Origin: Meiothermus sp. CFH 77666
GTDB taxonomy: Bacteria > Deinococcota > Deinococci > Deinococcales > Thermaceae
Assembly: GCF_017497985.1 (NCBI RefSeq)
Contig: NZ_JAGDFV010000001.1
Span: 286,855 to 350,854, forward strand
Direction of reading: 5' to 3'
Length of the DNA stretch: 64,000 bases
Positions within the stretch are counted from its first letter, which is position 1; each line of letters opens with the position of its first letter. Below the pieces are notes generated by a model that ran no database searches, was not told where the DNA came from, and was given only the letters and a program-made list of their open reading frames with translations. Made by a program: the position numbers and the translations under genes. Of the stretch, positions 8,883-18,489 are shown in pieces.

Positions 8883-9211
8883 GTACACAGTCGTATAAAT
8901 ACCCGTACAAAGTGTCCATTGCGGCACAAACTATGCAGTACGCTCTTGCAAAAGCCGTAGCAGAAACCTTTTCGTTCCTCCCCTACCGTGTGGGGGAGGT
9001 TAGGTGGGGTTGCTGAGCAGCGACTTTGCGTAACCTGGTGGTTGGGGGCCTCACCCAATACCCTCCCCCACCCTCCCTACGTGGTAGGGAGGGGGCTCTA
9101 TGTCAATCCCTCCCGGAAACCCGGAGGTGTACGGACATCTCTACAACGACCAACGAAAGCCCCCTGCATAAGGCAGGAGGCCACAAGCACTACCTACTTT
9201 CCGGCGGGGTG
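8883..9211. other. non-coding repeat-derived region
   Basis: No credible gene. It contains short inverted C/G-rich stretches (for example CTCCCCTACCGTGTGGGGGAG near 8980-9000, shown with its arms CTCCCC and GGGGAG, and TCCCTACGTGGTAGGGAGG near 9073-9092) that look like decayed intergenic repeats or hairpins. Confidence 0.4.
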
Positions 9212-9649
9212 CTAACGGAATGTTGCTCCAAATAGCAGCCGGGCCGAAGGGGAGCTGTTGAAGGGAAAAATGCTCTGGCCACCGATGAACAGACCGGTAT
9301 CGCGGTCGAGGGCGAACTCAATCCCGGCGTCCAGGGTCAGGGCAAAGTTGGCGTTGGGTAAGCCCAGGCCAAGGCCTCCGCCAAAGTAGGGCTTGATGCC
9401 GCGCAGGTCGCGATCGAACTGACCCAGGTCGGGCTTGAAAAGCACCTCGCCTCCAATCAGGAAGCTGGGGCCGGTAAAGCGCACATCGCCGTAGATGAGG
9501 GCTACCAGGTCGCGTTGTAGGTTGGCCTCGAGGCCAAACCCCAGGCTGGGCGAGGGCACTGAGATGCGGAGCTGGAAGGCCCGTTGAGCAAAACCGGACG
9601 AGGCAAACGCTAGAAGCAAAAGAACAATCAAGACAGGTAAACGTTTCAT
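9212..9649 (-). CDS. small secreted protein, probable outer-membrane beta-barrel
   Basis: A 145-residue protein with a clear signal peptide (MKRLPVLIVLLLLAFASSGFAQ). The mature part has alternating polar and hydrophobic strands rich in Gly (GGGLGLGLPNANFALTLDAG) and ends in Phe-Arg after a final strand (SARLLFGATFR), as in small porin-like barrels. The ATG at 9649 has AGAGGTG upstream as a Shine-Dalgarno; an earlier in-frame start would precede the signal peptide by 16 residues. It is divergent from the OmpH pair and resembles in general style the secreted protein at 37792. The function is not known. Confidence 0.7.
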   Translation of the reverse strand: MKRLPVLIVLLLLAFASSGFAQRAFQLRISVPSPSLGFGLEANLQRDLVALIYGDVRFTGPSFLIGGEVLFKPDLGQFDRDLRGIKPYFGGGLGLGLPNANFALTLDAGIEFALDRDTGLFIGGQSIFPFNSSPSARLLFGATFR

Positions 9650-9773
9650 GACACACACCTCTGGTTCTGAGGTCGGCGACCTCACAGGCGATACCATAGC
9701 CGAGCCTGGCCTAAATCACCAGTGGCCTGGCTCTCACCCTGTGCTAAGGGCTGACCCTTACAGTGTGGCGCGT

Positions 9774-10265
9774 ATGAAGCGATTTTCGCTATTTGTGCCC
9801 ATACTGGCTGGCCTGCTGCTGAGCAGCCTGCTGGTGGCACAAAACCAACCCACAGCGACCAAAATCGGCTATCTCAATGCGAGGGCCGTGGTAGAAGCCC
9901 ATCCACAGTTTGCCAGGGTCAAGGAGATCCAAACTAAGGCTGAAGCTGAACTCAAGCCCCTCCGCGAGCAGCTTCAACCCCTGGACGCTAAAATCCGCGC
10001 GGGCAATGCTACGGCCCAGGAGCAACAAAGCTACCGAGCCCTGAGCCAAAACCTGCAAGATTCGGTCAAGAAGTGGAACGACCAGCAGAACGCGGCTCTC
10101 CGTCCTATCACCGAGGATATTGACAAAATCGTGAGCAAAATTGCCCAGGAGCAGGGTTTTGCTATCGTGCTTGACCAGGAAGTGGCTGCCAGCAGTGGCC
10201 TGGTGGTGTATGCCGCACAGGAGCTGGACATTACCCAGGCCGTCGTGCGGGCTTTGCCTAAGTAA
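9774..10265 (+). CDS. OmpH/Skp-family periplasmic chaperone, copy 1
   Basis: A 163-residue protein: signal peptide (LFVPILAGLLLSSLLVAQ), then TKIGYLNARAVVEAHPQFAR, typical of OmpH/Skp, a helical coiled-coil arm (about residues 55-110) and a C-terminal strand region (FAIVLDQEVAASSGLVVYAA) ending DITQAVVRALPK. Skp trimers hold unfolded outer-membrane proteins in the periplasm. Start at 9774: TACAGT (9759-9764) is 9 nt before the ATG and no Shine-Dalgarno is present. It is followed 12 bases later by a paralogue of identical length. Confidence 0.9.
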   Translation: MKRFSLFVPILAGLLLSSLLVAQNQPTATKIGYLNARAVVEAHPQFARVKEIQTKAEAELKPLREQLQPLDAKIRAGNATAQEQQSYRALSQNLQDSVKKWNDQQNAALRPITEDIDKIVSKIAQEQGFAIVLDQEVAASSGLVVYAAQELDITQAVVRALPK

Positions 10266-10277
10266 TGGAGTGAAAGG

Positions 10278-10769
10278 ATGAACAGAAACTGGTTGTTTGT
10301 AGTGATGCTGGCAGGTTTGCTACTAGGTGGTTCGCTCATCGCACAGAACCGTCCCACCCCTACCCGCATCGGTTACGTGGATGCCGAAAAAGTGGTACAG
10401 GCCCACAAGGACTTCAAGAAGGTACAGGATGTGCGCACCCAGGCCGAGCGCGAGCTCAAACCCCTCCGCGACCAGCTTCAACCCCTGGAAGCCAAGCTGC
10501 GGGCCGGAAATGCCACTGCCAAGGAGCAGCAGGACTACCGGGTACTGGCCCAAAGCCTGCAAGAAGCAGGGCGCAAGTGGACCGAGCGCAGCAACGCAGT
10601 CTTGAAGCCCATCACCGAAGAGATTGACCAGGTTATCGCGCGGGTAGCCCAGCAGCAAGGCTTCGCCATCGTACTGGACAAGAAAGTGGCCGCCACCAGC
10701 GGTCTGGTGGTCTACGCCGCCGACGAACTCGAGATTACCGACGCCGTGATCCGGGCGCTCCCCAAATAG
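10278..10769 (+). CDS. OmpH/Skp-family periplasmic chaperone, copy 2
   Basis: A 163-residue tandem paralogue of the gene at 9774: same signal peptide layout, TRIGYVDAEKVVQAHKDFKK, the same LKPLRDQLQPLEAKLRAGNA arm and the same ending (VIRALPK). The ATG follows a weak Shine-Dalgarno (GAAAGG). Both genes form one transcript that ends at the hairpin terminator at 10790. The two products could form mixed trimers (inference). Confidence 0.9.
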   Translation: MNRNWLFVVMLAGLLLGGSLIAQNRPTPTRIGYVDAEKVVQAHKDFKKVQDVRTQAERELKPLRDQLQPLEAKLRAGNATAKEQQDYRVLAQSLQEAGRKWTERSNAVLKPITEEIDQVIARVAQQQGFAIVLDKKVAATSGLVVYAADELEITDAVIRALPK

Positions 10770-10789
10770 TTAAGAACCAACACCAACAG

Positions 10790-10825
10790 GCGTGGGCAGC
10801 AAGTGACCCACGCTTTTTGTTTGTT
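10790..10825 (+). terminator. rho-independent terminator of the OmpH pair
   Basis: GCGTGGG (10790-10796) pairs with CCCACGC (10807-10813), followed by TTTTTGTTTGTT. It sits about 20 bases after the second OmpH stop. Confidence 0.85.
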
Positions 10826-10862
10826 GTTTGAGTGAAGCCACCCCTCTGTGACTGCCCCTGTC

Positions 10863-10986
10863 TAAGTGCGCCCGCGATAGAAATATCATGCTGCTCAACA
10901 GAAGTGCGAATTCTGGGGTTTGCAGCGGCGCGGCCTCGTGAATCACCCTTTCCCTACCCATTACGTTTCTATTGTGGAGATACTTA
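10863..10986 (-). repeat. MITE-like element, copy 2
   Basis: Inverted copy (124 bases) of the element at 8554-8673, with the same TAAGT...ACTTA ends. The two copies point toward each other around the barrel/OmpH genes. Confidence 0.75.
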
Positions 10987-10987
10987 T

Positions 10988-11054
10988 CAGCTTTGGCTAT
11001 CGGCTATAGACCATAAGCCATCGACTATGGATCATTGACGATAGACTATCGGCC
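10988..11054. repeat. ATAGC-type short repeat cluster
   Basis: Repeated short words of the form (C/G)NATAG/CTATNG (GGCTATCGGCTATAG, then ACTATGG, ATAGACTATCGG). The same style recurs at 15955, 20543, 46049 and 56186. It begins one base after MITE copy 2. Confidence 0.6.
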
Positions 11055-11115
11055 TTCACTGGCTGGTTTATTGTCAGAGTCAAGCTTAATTGCCGATATG
11101 TTAGAATCGTAAACG

Positions 11116-13896
11116 ATGGCCAAGGGCAAATCTAAAGGCGATAAAACAGTTAAGGCCTCCGCCACCGAGCGAAAGCGCGACCTCGAGGCTTTCTCCCTGG
11201 TCGTGATGGGGCTCTCGGTGTTGCTGGCTGCTGCTATCTATTTTGGCTCTAACCTAGCAGGCCAACTGGGCAGCACAGTGCAAAGTTTTTTCTGGGGCAA
11301 CCTGGGCTACCTAGCCTGGCTGGTGCCGCCCAATTTAGCGATCTTGGGGGTTTGGCTGCTGCTAGATCGCCCATTGGGGGGCTTTCTAAGGGCTACCGCC
11401 CTCATCGCAGCGGGGGGTCTGGTCAGCCTACCCCTGGTCGCTCATGCCTCCAAACCGCTGGGTGGTACGGTTGGCGAAACCCTACATAAGCTGCTGACTG
11501 GCCACCTCGGCAATTTCGGCCTGCTACTTCCCCTGCTGGCCCTTAGCTTTGTGGCCGATCTGGCCCTTGGCCAGCGACCCGGTTTCCTGCTGGGCAAAGG
11601 TACCCGGCGGGTGGTGCTGGCCGCGCAGCGTCTATACCGGGCCTACAGGCTTTCTCAAACTGCTACAAGACTATTGCTGGAAGCTCAGACGCTGGCCGAG
11701 CGCTATCCCGAACACAAGGCCCTGTATACCCTCCAGGACGACCTCAGGGCTTTCCGGCGCAACCCCCAGGATGGCGAGGCCATTGGCGGGTTTGCCCGTC
11801 TGCTGGACGATTTTCGAGCCGAACGGGCCAAGGAGCTGGCTGGAAAGCTGGCTGCCGAGCCCCGGCCCCTGCCGGTGCGCCTCGAGCGACTGGCCGCAGC
11901 GCTGGCGGCTCCCTTGAAAGGCGAGGGTCTGGCCCAGGCCCTCGAGGAGCGACGCACCGCGCTGGTGTTGGAAATCGGCACCCTGCTGACCAAAACCCAG
12001 ACCCTCACCCGCCAGGCCGAGGCTGCCGCTAAAAAACTGAGCAACCCCACCAACGCCCGGGCCTTGCTGGCCGCCCTGGACGAGCACCAAAGCCGCCTGG
12101 CGAGCTGGCGCGAGTCGGAAGAGCTGACCCTGGGCCTGGAGGAGCGGGTAGACGGCTGGCTGCGCTGGGCCGAGTGGGTGGAGTCGGCCCCGGCAGAAGC
12201 CCACCCGGCGGGGCTGCGGGCTTTGCTCGAGAAGGGCCTGCAGGCCGAGCCCCCTGCTTTTGCGGTGGCAACCGCCAAACCGCCCACCGAACCGGTGCTG
12301 GACTTCGATTTCGTGTTTCCCGAACCGGACAAGGTGGAGGCTACCCACAAAACCGTTCCACCCCCCGAGAAGCCCAAAACCGGCAAACCTGCCAAGAATA
12401 GCGCACCCCAGACTGCCTCCGCAGCCAGACCCTCAACTGCCCTGGCGCTACCCAGCTTCGATTTGCTCGACAAGCCCGAAGCGCCGCGCTACGACCCCAA
12501 GGCCCTGGAGATCATCACCCAGCGGCAGGTCGAGCTCATTAACAGCACCCTGCAACACCATGGGGTGGAGGCCCGGGTGGTGAGTTGGTCTCGCGGGCCC
12601 ACCGTGACCCGCTTTGAGCTCGAGCCCGCCCCCGGCGAAAAAATCAGCCGGGTGCAGAACCTCCACAACGACCTGGCCCTGGCCCTGGCAGCTGGCTCGG
12701 TGCGCATCGAAGCGCCCATTCCCGGTAAGAGCGTGATTGGCCTCGAGGTGCCCAACACCGAGCGCGAACTGGTGCGCTACAGCGAGGCCATCCAGTCCAC
12801 TGCCTTCGCTCGCAGCAAGGACATCCTACCCATGGTGCTGGGAAAGAGCATTGACGGCGAAGTCTGGGTGAAGGATCTGGCCCGCATGCCCCACCTGCTG
12901 ATTGCCGGTTCTACCGGCTCGGGTAAGTCGGTGGCGGTGAACACCCTGATTACCAGTCTGCTGTTCAAGTACCTCCCCACCGAGCTGCGCTTTCTGATGA
13001 TTGACCCCAAGATGGTCGAGCTCACCCCCTACGAGGGCATCCCGCACCTGGTGCGCCCGGTGGTCACCAACCCCGCCGATGCCGCCGGGGTGCTGCTGGG
13101 CGCGGTGGCCCACATGGAGCGGCGCTACAAGATGATGAGCCAGGTGGGAGCACGGAACCTCGAGCAGTTCAACCAGAAGATGCGCGCCGCCGGCGACCCT
13201 ACCCTGCCCTATCTGGTGATTGTGATTGACGAGCTGGCCGACCTGATGATCACTGCTCCCAAGGAAGTCGAGCAGGCCATTCTGCGGCTGGCGCAGATGG
13301 CCCGCGCCACCGGGATGCACCTGATTCTGGCCACCCAGCGCCCCTCGGTGGACATCCTGACCAGCTTGATTAAGGTAAACATCCCGGCCCGCATGGCCTT
13401 TGCGGTCTCGTCGGGCTTCGACTCGCGCACCATCCTGGACACCTACGGGGCCGAGCGCCTGGTGGGCCAGGGCGACATGCTCTTCCACCAGCCCGGCCTG
13501 CCCAAGCCGGTGCGCCTGCAAGGGCCCTTTCTCTCCGAAACCGAGGTGCACCGCATTGCCAGCTTCCTGCGCGAACAGAGCTTCGAGGACAGCTTCGTCG
13601 AGCAGTACGGCCCCGATTTTGAAGGCCCCCTCAACCTGGGCGGCGGGCCTTCGGGCGAGGCTGGCGATATTGACTTTGGCGACCCCTTGCTCAAGAAAGC
13701 CGCCGAAATTGTGATTGAGGAAGGCTACGCCTCGGTCAGCAGGCTCCAGCGCCGCCTCTCGGTGGGGCACGCCAGGGCAGGCAAGCTGGTAGATGCCCTC
13801 GAGGCCATGGGCATTGTGGGGCCCCACCAGGGCAGCAAACCCCGCGATGTGCTGATTACCCGCGACCAGTTGCCGGAGTATTTTGGGGGGGAGTAG
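11116..13896 (+). CDS. ftsK: DNA translocase FtsK
   Basis: A 926-residue septal DNA pump that moves chromosome ends apart at division. About four membrane helices lie between residues 27 and 150, followed by a long, mostly helical, Ala/Leu/Glu-rich linker and a Pro/Lys-rich stretch (about 395-440). The RecA-like motor has Walker A GSTGSGKS at about 598-605 and Walker [13 protein letters not shown] near 700. The DNA-orienting gamma winged helix is at the C-terminus ([24 protein letters not shown]). ATG at 11116 with TAGAAT (11102-11107) 8 nt before, so probably leaderless. Length and order are normal. Confidence 0.97.
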   Translation: MAKGKSKGDKTVKASATERKRDLEAFSLVVMGLSVLLAAAIYFGSNLAGQLGSTVQSFFWGNLGYLAWLVPPNLAILGVWLLLDRPLGGFLRATALIAAGGLVSLPLVAHASKPLGGTVGETLHKLLTGHLGNFGLLLPLLALSFVADLALGQRPGFLLGKGTRRVVLAAQRLYRAYRLSQTATRLLLEAQTLAERYPEHKALYTLQDDLRAFRRNPQDGEAIGGFARLLDDFRAERAKELAGKLAAEPRPLPVRLERLAAALAAPLKGEGLAQALEERRTALVLEIGTLLTKTQTLTRQAEAAAKKLSNPTNARALLAALDEHQSRLASWRESEELTLGLEERVDGWLRWAEWVESAPAEAHPAGLRALLEKGLQAEPPAFAVATAKPPTEPVLDFDFVFPEPDKVEATHKTVPPPEKPKTGKPAKNSAPQTASAARPSTALALPSFDLLDKPEAPRYDPKALEIITQRQVELINSTLQHHGVEARVVSWSRGPTVTRFELEPAPGEKISRVQNLHNDLALALAAGSVRIEAPIPGKSVIGLEVPNTERELVRYSEAIQSTAFARSKDILPMVLGKSIDGEVWVKDLARMPHLLIAGSTGSGKSVAVNTLITSLLFKYLPTELRFLMIDPKMVELTPYEGIPHLVRPVVTNPADAAGVLLGAVAHMERRYKMMSQVGARNLEQFNQKMRAAGDPTLPYLVIVIDELADLMITAPKEVEQAILRLAQMARATGMHLILATQRPSVDILTSLIKVNIPARMAFAVSSGFDSRTILDTYGAERLVGQGDMLFHQPGLPKPVRLQGPFLSETEVHRIASFLREQSFEDSFVEQYGPDFEGPLNLGGGPSGEAGDIDFGDPLLKKAAEIVIEEGYASVSRLQRRLSVGHARAGKLVDALEAMGIVGPHQGSKPRDVLITRDQLPEYFGGE

Positions 13897-13915
13897 GGTT
13901 TTGCTCAATCCTAAA

Positions 13916-15853
13916 CTACGGCCCCACCATCATGGTGCCCAGGTCAAGGGTGTTTCTGCCGCCCACCTGTAGCTGGCGCTCGAGCTTCGGTTCCCCACGG
14001 TCACAGAATCTGTTGCCCGAGTCGTCGCGGCAGGCAGTTATTTTATAAGTTCCAGGGAACAGGTAGGTCTCAAACTGGCCGTTAGGCACTGGTATGTGCC
14101 GGGAAATTGGCCCACTGAAGCTCACCATAAAATCACCTCTGGGCAGCGCCCAGGCAAATGCTTCAGGCAGGTTGATCAGCCCATAGCCAAAAGAGTCGTC
14201 TCGACCCGGAAGCCCCAGGTCGGTTGCGGAGTCCCGCAGCTTGACCCATGCCTCCTCGGCACTCGAGGCCTTGCTTGCAGATAACAACATGGCTAGCGCT
14301 GCTGCTACCTGGGGAGTAGCCTGGGAAGTGCCCATGTAAAAGGTGTAGTTGGGCAGGTTGGTGGTGTAGTTCCAGGTGGTCGAGAGAATCCCGCCGCCAG
14401 TCTGCGAGGTGTTGCCCCCAGGGGCGGCAACGTCCACATCGCTGTTTTGCTGGCTGTAAAAGGCTACCTGGTTGTTCTGGTCGGTAGCCGCTACCGAAAT
14501 GGCCCCTGGGCAGGCTGCCGGGTAAACCAAGGCGCCGGGGCTACGGCTTTGAAAGTTGCCTGCTGCGGCTACCACCAAAACCCCCCGCGCCACCGCATCC
14601 GAAACCGCCTCACACATTACGTTGGAATAGGCCAGAGAACCCAGCGAGAGATTGATGACCTGGGCAGGATGGGGGTTTTGCAGGGTCTGGTTGCCCTTCT
14701 GCACCGGGATGCCGGCGGCGTAGCGAACGGCCAGCGCCACATCCTCAAAGGTACCGTTGCCGAGTGAGTCCAGCACCCGCAAGGGCAGTACCTTGAGGGG
14801 AGCGTTGTAGGCCATACCGGCAATGCCCGAGTCCGTGCAGGTAGGGCAGGCGGGTGTAAAGGGGCCGGCCCCCGCCACAATGATGCCGGTCACGTGGGTT
14901 CCGTGGCTGCCACCGGTGCGGGCGTTCAGATCGCAGGGATCGGAAGGGTTGGTGTCGCCGGGGTTGCCGGGCACCGGATCGGCGCAGGGGTCGTAGGGCT
15001 GGTTGGGGTCTGTGGGAGGGGCGGCATCGCCCACAAAGTCGTAGGCCCCCTCGCCCGGTAGCCAGAGCCGCCCGGCCAGGTCGGGGTGGTCGTAGCGCAC
15101 CCCGGTGTCCACCACCGCAACAGTAACAGGGTTGGTGTAGCTTTGCAGATAGGTGAAGCGGGCGCCAGTGCTTCGCAGGTACCACTGCTGGGGGTAGAAC
15201 TGATCGGTGGGTTCGCCCTGAGCGCTGACGGTGCCGTTGATCTCGGCCCACTCTACGCTGGGGTCGAGGCGCAGGCGCTGGAGCAACGCCTGGGGGTTGG
15301 TGGATTGTAGCTTGGTCAGGCGGCTAATCTGGTCGTGCGACAGCACCCGGCTGCCCTGGGGCAGGGCCACACTCCGCAGGTCGCGGCGGTACTTGACCAG
15401 GATTTCGACGGGCCTTGCACTGGCTTTGCCGGGTGTGACGGAACGCAACCCCTGTGAGCCCATCGGGACGAGGCTCGCAGTGGTTGCCAGACTTGCGTCC
15501 GCCACCGCGCCCACTACCCGCACCAGCGGCAAGCGCACCGTCACGGTGGTCTCTACGTCCCCGGAAATACTGAGGAGGCCGCTGTATTCCGCCTGGCTCT
15601 GGATTTCACCGCTGAAGTTAGCCTCGAGCTTCACCACCCTGGGCCCCACCCCACGCTGGGGGCTGGCGGTGAGCCAACTGCTGTAGGAGTCAATCCGCCA
15701 GGCCACATTGGAGCCGACCCGAAGGGTGAGGGTGCCCTCGAGGCCCTCCATCACCACTTCACCGGGAATGGTGTTGGGCGGAGCAGGCATCCAGGCATTC
15801 TGCGAGGCGCATCCTGCTAATAGAACCAGTGCCAGCAAAGCGTAAAAGCGCAT
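13916..15853 (-). CDS. subtilisin-like (S8) lipoprotein protease
   Basis: A 645-residue secreted serine protease. The lipobox LLAGC ends a signal peptide (MRFYALLALVLLAGCASQ), so it is probably lipid-anchored. An Ig-like segment and a propeptide precede the S8 domain, whose triad is visible: Asp in VAVVDTGVRYDHPDL, His in GSHGTHVTG and Ser in GTSQATPQVA. Extra Cys residues around DPCDLN and CPTCTDSG suggest disulphides. A C-terminal module (GTYKITACRDDSGNRFCDRG) resembles the end of the protease at 38844. I start at 15853: TTGACT-16-TAGTGT precedes it by 7 nt. The GTG at 15862 is an alternative. It is convergent with ftsK, 19 bases apart. Confidence 0.9.
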   Translation of the reverse strand: MRFYALLALVLLAGCASQNAWMPAPPNTIPGEVVMEGLEGTLTLRVGSNVAWRIDSYSSWLTASPQRGVGPRVVKLEANFSGEIQSQAEYSGLLSISGDVETTVTVRLPLVRVVGAVADASLATTASLVPMGSQGLRSVTPGKASARPVEILVKYRRDLRSVALPQGSRVLSHDQISRLTKLQSTNPQALLQRLRLDPSVEWAEINGTVSAQGEPTDQFYPQQWYLRSTGARFTYLQSYTNPVTVAVVDTGVRYDHPDLAGRLWLPGEGAYDFVGDAAPPTDPNQPYDPCADPVPGNPGDTNPSDPCDLNARTGGSHGTHVTGIIVAGAGPFTPACPTCTDSGIAGMAYNAPLKVLPLRVLDSLGNGTFEDVALAVRYAAGIPVQKGNQTLQNPHPAQVINLSLGSLAYSNVMCEAVSDAVARGVLVVAAAGNFQSRSPGALVYPAACPGAISVAATDQNNQVAFYSQQNSDVDVAAPGGNTSQTGGGILSTTWNYTTNLPNYTFYMGTSQATPQVAAALAMLLSASKASSAEEAWVKLRDSATDLGLPGRDDSFGYGLINLPEAFAWALPRGDFMVSFSGPISRHIPVPNGQFETYLFPGTYKITACRDDSGNRFCDRGEPKLERQLQVGGRNTLDLGTMMVGP

Positions 15854-15860
15854 CTCTTCC

Positions 15861-15888
15861 ACACTAACCGCCCCTTAGTCAAAGTCAA
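15861..15888 (-). promoter_or_regulatory. promoter of the S8 protease gene
   Basis: On the minus strand, -35 TTGACT (RC of 15883-15888), a 16-base spacer and -10 TAGTGT (RC of 15861-15866), seven bases before the chosen ATG at 15853. Confidence 0.55.
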
Positions 15889-15954
15889 GCCGATTCTGAC
15901 CATTTCCAGGAAAGGCTAAAGAGGAGGGTTTGGATGCGGATAGAGGATGCCTAC

Positions 15955-15989
15955 AGTCGATAGCCCATAGCCCATAGCCGATAGCTAGG
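15955..15989. repeat. ATAGC-type short repeat cluster
   Basis: Four near-identical units of CGATAG/CCATAG in a row (GATAGCCCATAGCCCATAG, then CCGATAGC). Same family as at 10988, 20543, 46049 and 56186. Confidence 0.65.
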
Positions 15990-15991
15990 GT

Positions 15992-16176
15992 GAACTTTGA
16001 TTCATGCGCTGGACTCGTTTGCGCTCGAGGCCGCAGGCGCGAGCTATCCGGCAAATTCCCAGCCATTTGTCATACCCTGGACTGGCCTCGTCTTCGCTCG
16101 AGGCCGCAGGCGCGAGCGGGGCGTAAAATCTTCGGCGATTTGTCAGCCCATGCGTTGGCCTCGTCTTCGCTCGAGG
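15992..16176. repeat. 73-base direct repeat, about 2.5 copies, overlapping a gene end
   Basis: CTCGAGG recurs at 16024, 16097 and 16170 (spacing exactly 73), and ATTTGTCA at 16065 and 16138 (73). Around them CTGGACT(GGC)CTCGT, TTCGCTCGAGG and CCGCAGGCGCGAGC are shared. The third copy holds the last codons of the VWA gene ending at 16143. Confidence 0.8.
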
Positions 16177-18311
16177 TAACGCTCCACCAAAAACAACGCC
16201 AGCGCCAGCGCAATCAGGGGCCACTCCAGCTTCAGGGCTTTCCGGGCGGTAAGGCTTTGTAGCTCGGAAGTACTGCCCAGAAGGCGGCCCCCGCTGATTT
16301 CCGACAACCTGCGCAGGTTTTCCTGGCCATCTTCAATGCGCCACTCGGGCAGGGTGGGCAGTTGCAGCCGTAGCCGGGGTTGCTCGTTCTCGAAAATCAC
16401 TGCCTGACCTACCGTTTCTTTGGGCAGGCGGGCCTCGTAGCGCAGGGGCCCGGTGGGGGCCAGGCTTTGCTCGAGGCCGCCAGCCCGTACACTGGGACGT
16501 TCGAACTGACCCTCCAGCAACACCCGCAGTGCGTCGGGCTCGCGTATGGCCTGCACCCTGGGCCGGGCGGGGGTCTGCGAAAGCCAGCGCATGAGCTCGG
16601 CCATCAGCGCAGGTGTTCCCGGCCAGCCCTGCCAGGAGCGCGAGAGGTCGGTGGCCAGGGCGGCTACGCGGCCTCGCCCGCTCTCCCCCACCGCCAGCAC
16701 GGTGTTCTCGCCGGAAGATAGCAGGGTTTGCGCCCAGGGTTTGGCTTTGGCCGGCAGAATGACCCTGAGGGCGGGGGGGTTGGTGGCACGGGTGATGGGG
16801 TGGGGCCGCACCGAGACCGGAAAACTGCCCTCGAGGGCGTCTCGCTGGAAGGCCCGCTGGGCCTCCTCGAGGAAAAACCGGGGCAGATCCTGGGGGCTGG
16901 GCACATCCCAAAAGGTGCCTCCACCCGCCTGGGCCAGCTCACGCAAGAACTGACGGTCGGCATCGGCTCCCAGCGCTACCGTGCTGGTCTTGATCCGGGG
17001 GCTGGCATCGCGGGCCGCATCGAACAGGTCGGGGGTGACATCGGAAGCCAGCCCGTCGGTCAGGGCAATCACCTGTTTGGAGTCGGCAGGCAGGCTTTCC
17101 AGGGCGTCCAGGGCTTCCAGGTAGGCCCGCTTTATCATGGTGCCGCCGCCGGCAGAGGTAGACAGGAGCAGGCTTTCGGCCTCCTTTCGGCCCTGTTCGG
17201 TCATGGGGCGGGGCCGGAACAGCCAGCGCGGGCGATCCGAGAACACCACCACCCCGATGTAATCCTGGGGCCGGGCCGAGCGGATGAGCTCGAGCGAACC
17301 CACCACCGCCAGGCCCAGCTTGTCGGCCTCGAGCATACTGCCCGAAACATCCAGCACCAGCACAATCCCCACCCCGCCGGGTTCCTCTACCGGCTCCACC
17401 GGCAGGCTGCCCTCCAGGCTGGAGCGCTCCCAGCCTCCAAAAAACAACCCTCTGGGGGTGGCCGTCCAGAGCAGGCTACCCCCCTGGTTCAAAAAGCTTT
17501 GCAGGGCATCGAGTTCGGCCGCCGACAGGTCTCGAGCCCCGACCCCCAGGGCCACCACCTCGGCCCGGATGGGCAGGGTGATTTCCTTCCGCTCCTCTAC
17601 GGTAAACCCCTGGGCCTGCAGGTAGCGGGCCAGGGCAGCGTCACCCAACACCCAGACCCGGGTGGTATCGGCGGGGCTTAGCTCGAGGCGGGTTTGCTCG
17701 GTGCCTAGCGCACTCTCGACCCGCGCCGATACGACCGCAGGCCCATCCAGGCGAAAGCGGTACCCCACGCTGCTGCGCCCGGCCTCGAGCTGCAACTCGC
17801 GTTCCTGCCGCCCCGCAGGGCCCTCCACAATCAGCCGTGCCTTGACGCTGGCCGTGGACTCGAGCACCGCCCGTACCTCGATGGTCTCGCCCTTACTGGG
17901 GAGCGCCGGCGCCACCAGCGATAGCGAGAGGTTGGGACTGGGGGGCTGGTAAAGGCTGAAGATGGGAACCCCAATGGGCTCGGCCTGATCCTGAAACAGT
18001 CCATCCGATACCAGCACGATCCGGTCGGGGCGCAGCTCCTGGGCCTTGCGAAGGGCTTCCCGTAGCTGGGTGCCCTCGCCCAGGTCGAGGCGGCGGGCCG
18101 TGGGGGTGGGCACCAGTGTGGCCCCGCTGGCAAAGGCCACATACTGCGCCCCAGTCAGGTTCAGCTCGGGCGCAACCTTCCAGACGGCCTCCCGCGCCGA
18201 GGGGCTCTGGTCAAGCAAGACCACGGTTCGGACGGGCTGCACGGGAATACTGGGCCCCCAGAAGGCCAGCAGCAGAAGGGCTATAACGGCAGCGCGTAAT
18301 CCGAACGACAC
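16143..18311 (-). CDS. membrane VWA-domain protein (BatA/YegL-like)
   Basis: A 722-residue protein with an N-terminal membrane helix (ALLLLAFWGPSIPV), a short VWA-like region (VVLLDQSPSARE), then a central VWA domain with MIDAS DVSGSML at about residue 315, VALTDGLAS and a metal-site Thr (GGTMIKRAYLEAL). A single C-terminal helix (WPLIALALALFLVERYL) is followed by a short basic tail. Such proteins usually work with MoxR ATPases as metal-dependent scaffolds; a MoxR gene is at 29972 but not adjacent. GTG start at 18311 is six bases after GATAAT (RC of 18318-18323). The 3' end has been partly duplicated downstream in a 73-base tandem repeat. Confidence 0.85.
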   Translation of the reverse strand: MSFGLRAAVIALLLLAFWGPSIPVQPVRTVVLLDQSPSAREAVWKVAPELNLTGAQYVAFASGATLVPTPTARRLDLGEGTQLREALRKAQELRPDRIVLVSDGLFQDQAEPIGVPIFSLYQPPSPNLSLSLVAPALPSKGETIEVRAVLESTASVKARLIVEGPAGRQERELQLEAGRSSVGYRFRLDGPAVVSARVESALGTEQTRLELSPADTTRVWVLGDAALARYLQAQGFTVEERKEITLPIRAEVVALGVGARDLSAAELDALQSFLNQGGSLLWTATPRGLFFGGWERSSLEGSLPVEPVEEPGGVGIVLVLDVSGSMLEADKLGLAVVGSLELIRSARPQDYIGVVVFSDRPRWLFRPRPMTEQGRKEAESLLLSTSAGGGTMIKRAYLEALDALESLPADSKQVIALTDGLASDVTPDLFDAARDASPRIKTSTVALGADADRQFLRELAQAGGGTFWDVPSPQDLPRFFLEEAQRAFQRDALEGSFPVSVRPHPITRATNPPALRVILPAKAKPWAQTLLSSGENTVLAVGESGRGRVAALATDLSRSWQGWPGTPALMAELMRWLSQTPARPRVQAIREPDALRVLLEGQFERPSVRAGGLEQSLAPTGPLRYEARLPKETVGQAVIFENEQPRLRLQLPTLPEWRIEDGQENLRRLSEISGGRLLGSTSELQSLTARKALKLEWPLIALALALFLVERYLERRRGQRMG

Positions 18312-18453
18312 ACGCTTATTATCAAAGGTTCCGCTTCAACCAAATGCGAGTAGCGCCGCAGATGCGTTATTCGGCGGCTGAACTTTACCATGCGGAACAA
18401 CTTGTTACTCGGTTCGTCGCAACCGAGATACACCTGGCTTCAACCCCGAGGCA

Positions 18454-18485
18454 ACAAAAACCCGCCCTGCTAGTTGCAGGGCGGG
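18454..18485 (-). terminator. rho-independent terminator of tmRNA
   Basis: Perfect 10-base stem CCCGCCCTGC (18461-18470) with GCAGGGCGGG (18476-18485), 5-base loop. On the minus strand it is followed by TTTTT. It lies 5 bases beyond the tmRNA 3' CCA. Confidence 0.9.
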
Positions 18486-18489
18486 GTAC

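Noticed and set aside
8813..9058. 81-codon minus-strand frame in the repeat-rich gap
   Set aside because: It reads through inverted-repeat arms of the MITE-like element and has no start signal or domain.
15955..15989. Short regular repeats considered as a CRISPR array
   Set aside because: Units are about 7 bases with no spacers and no cas genes in the window.
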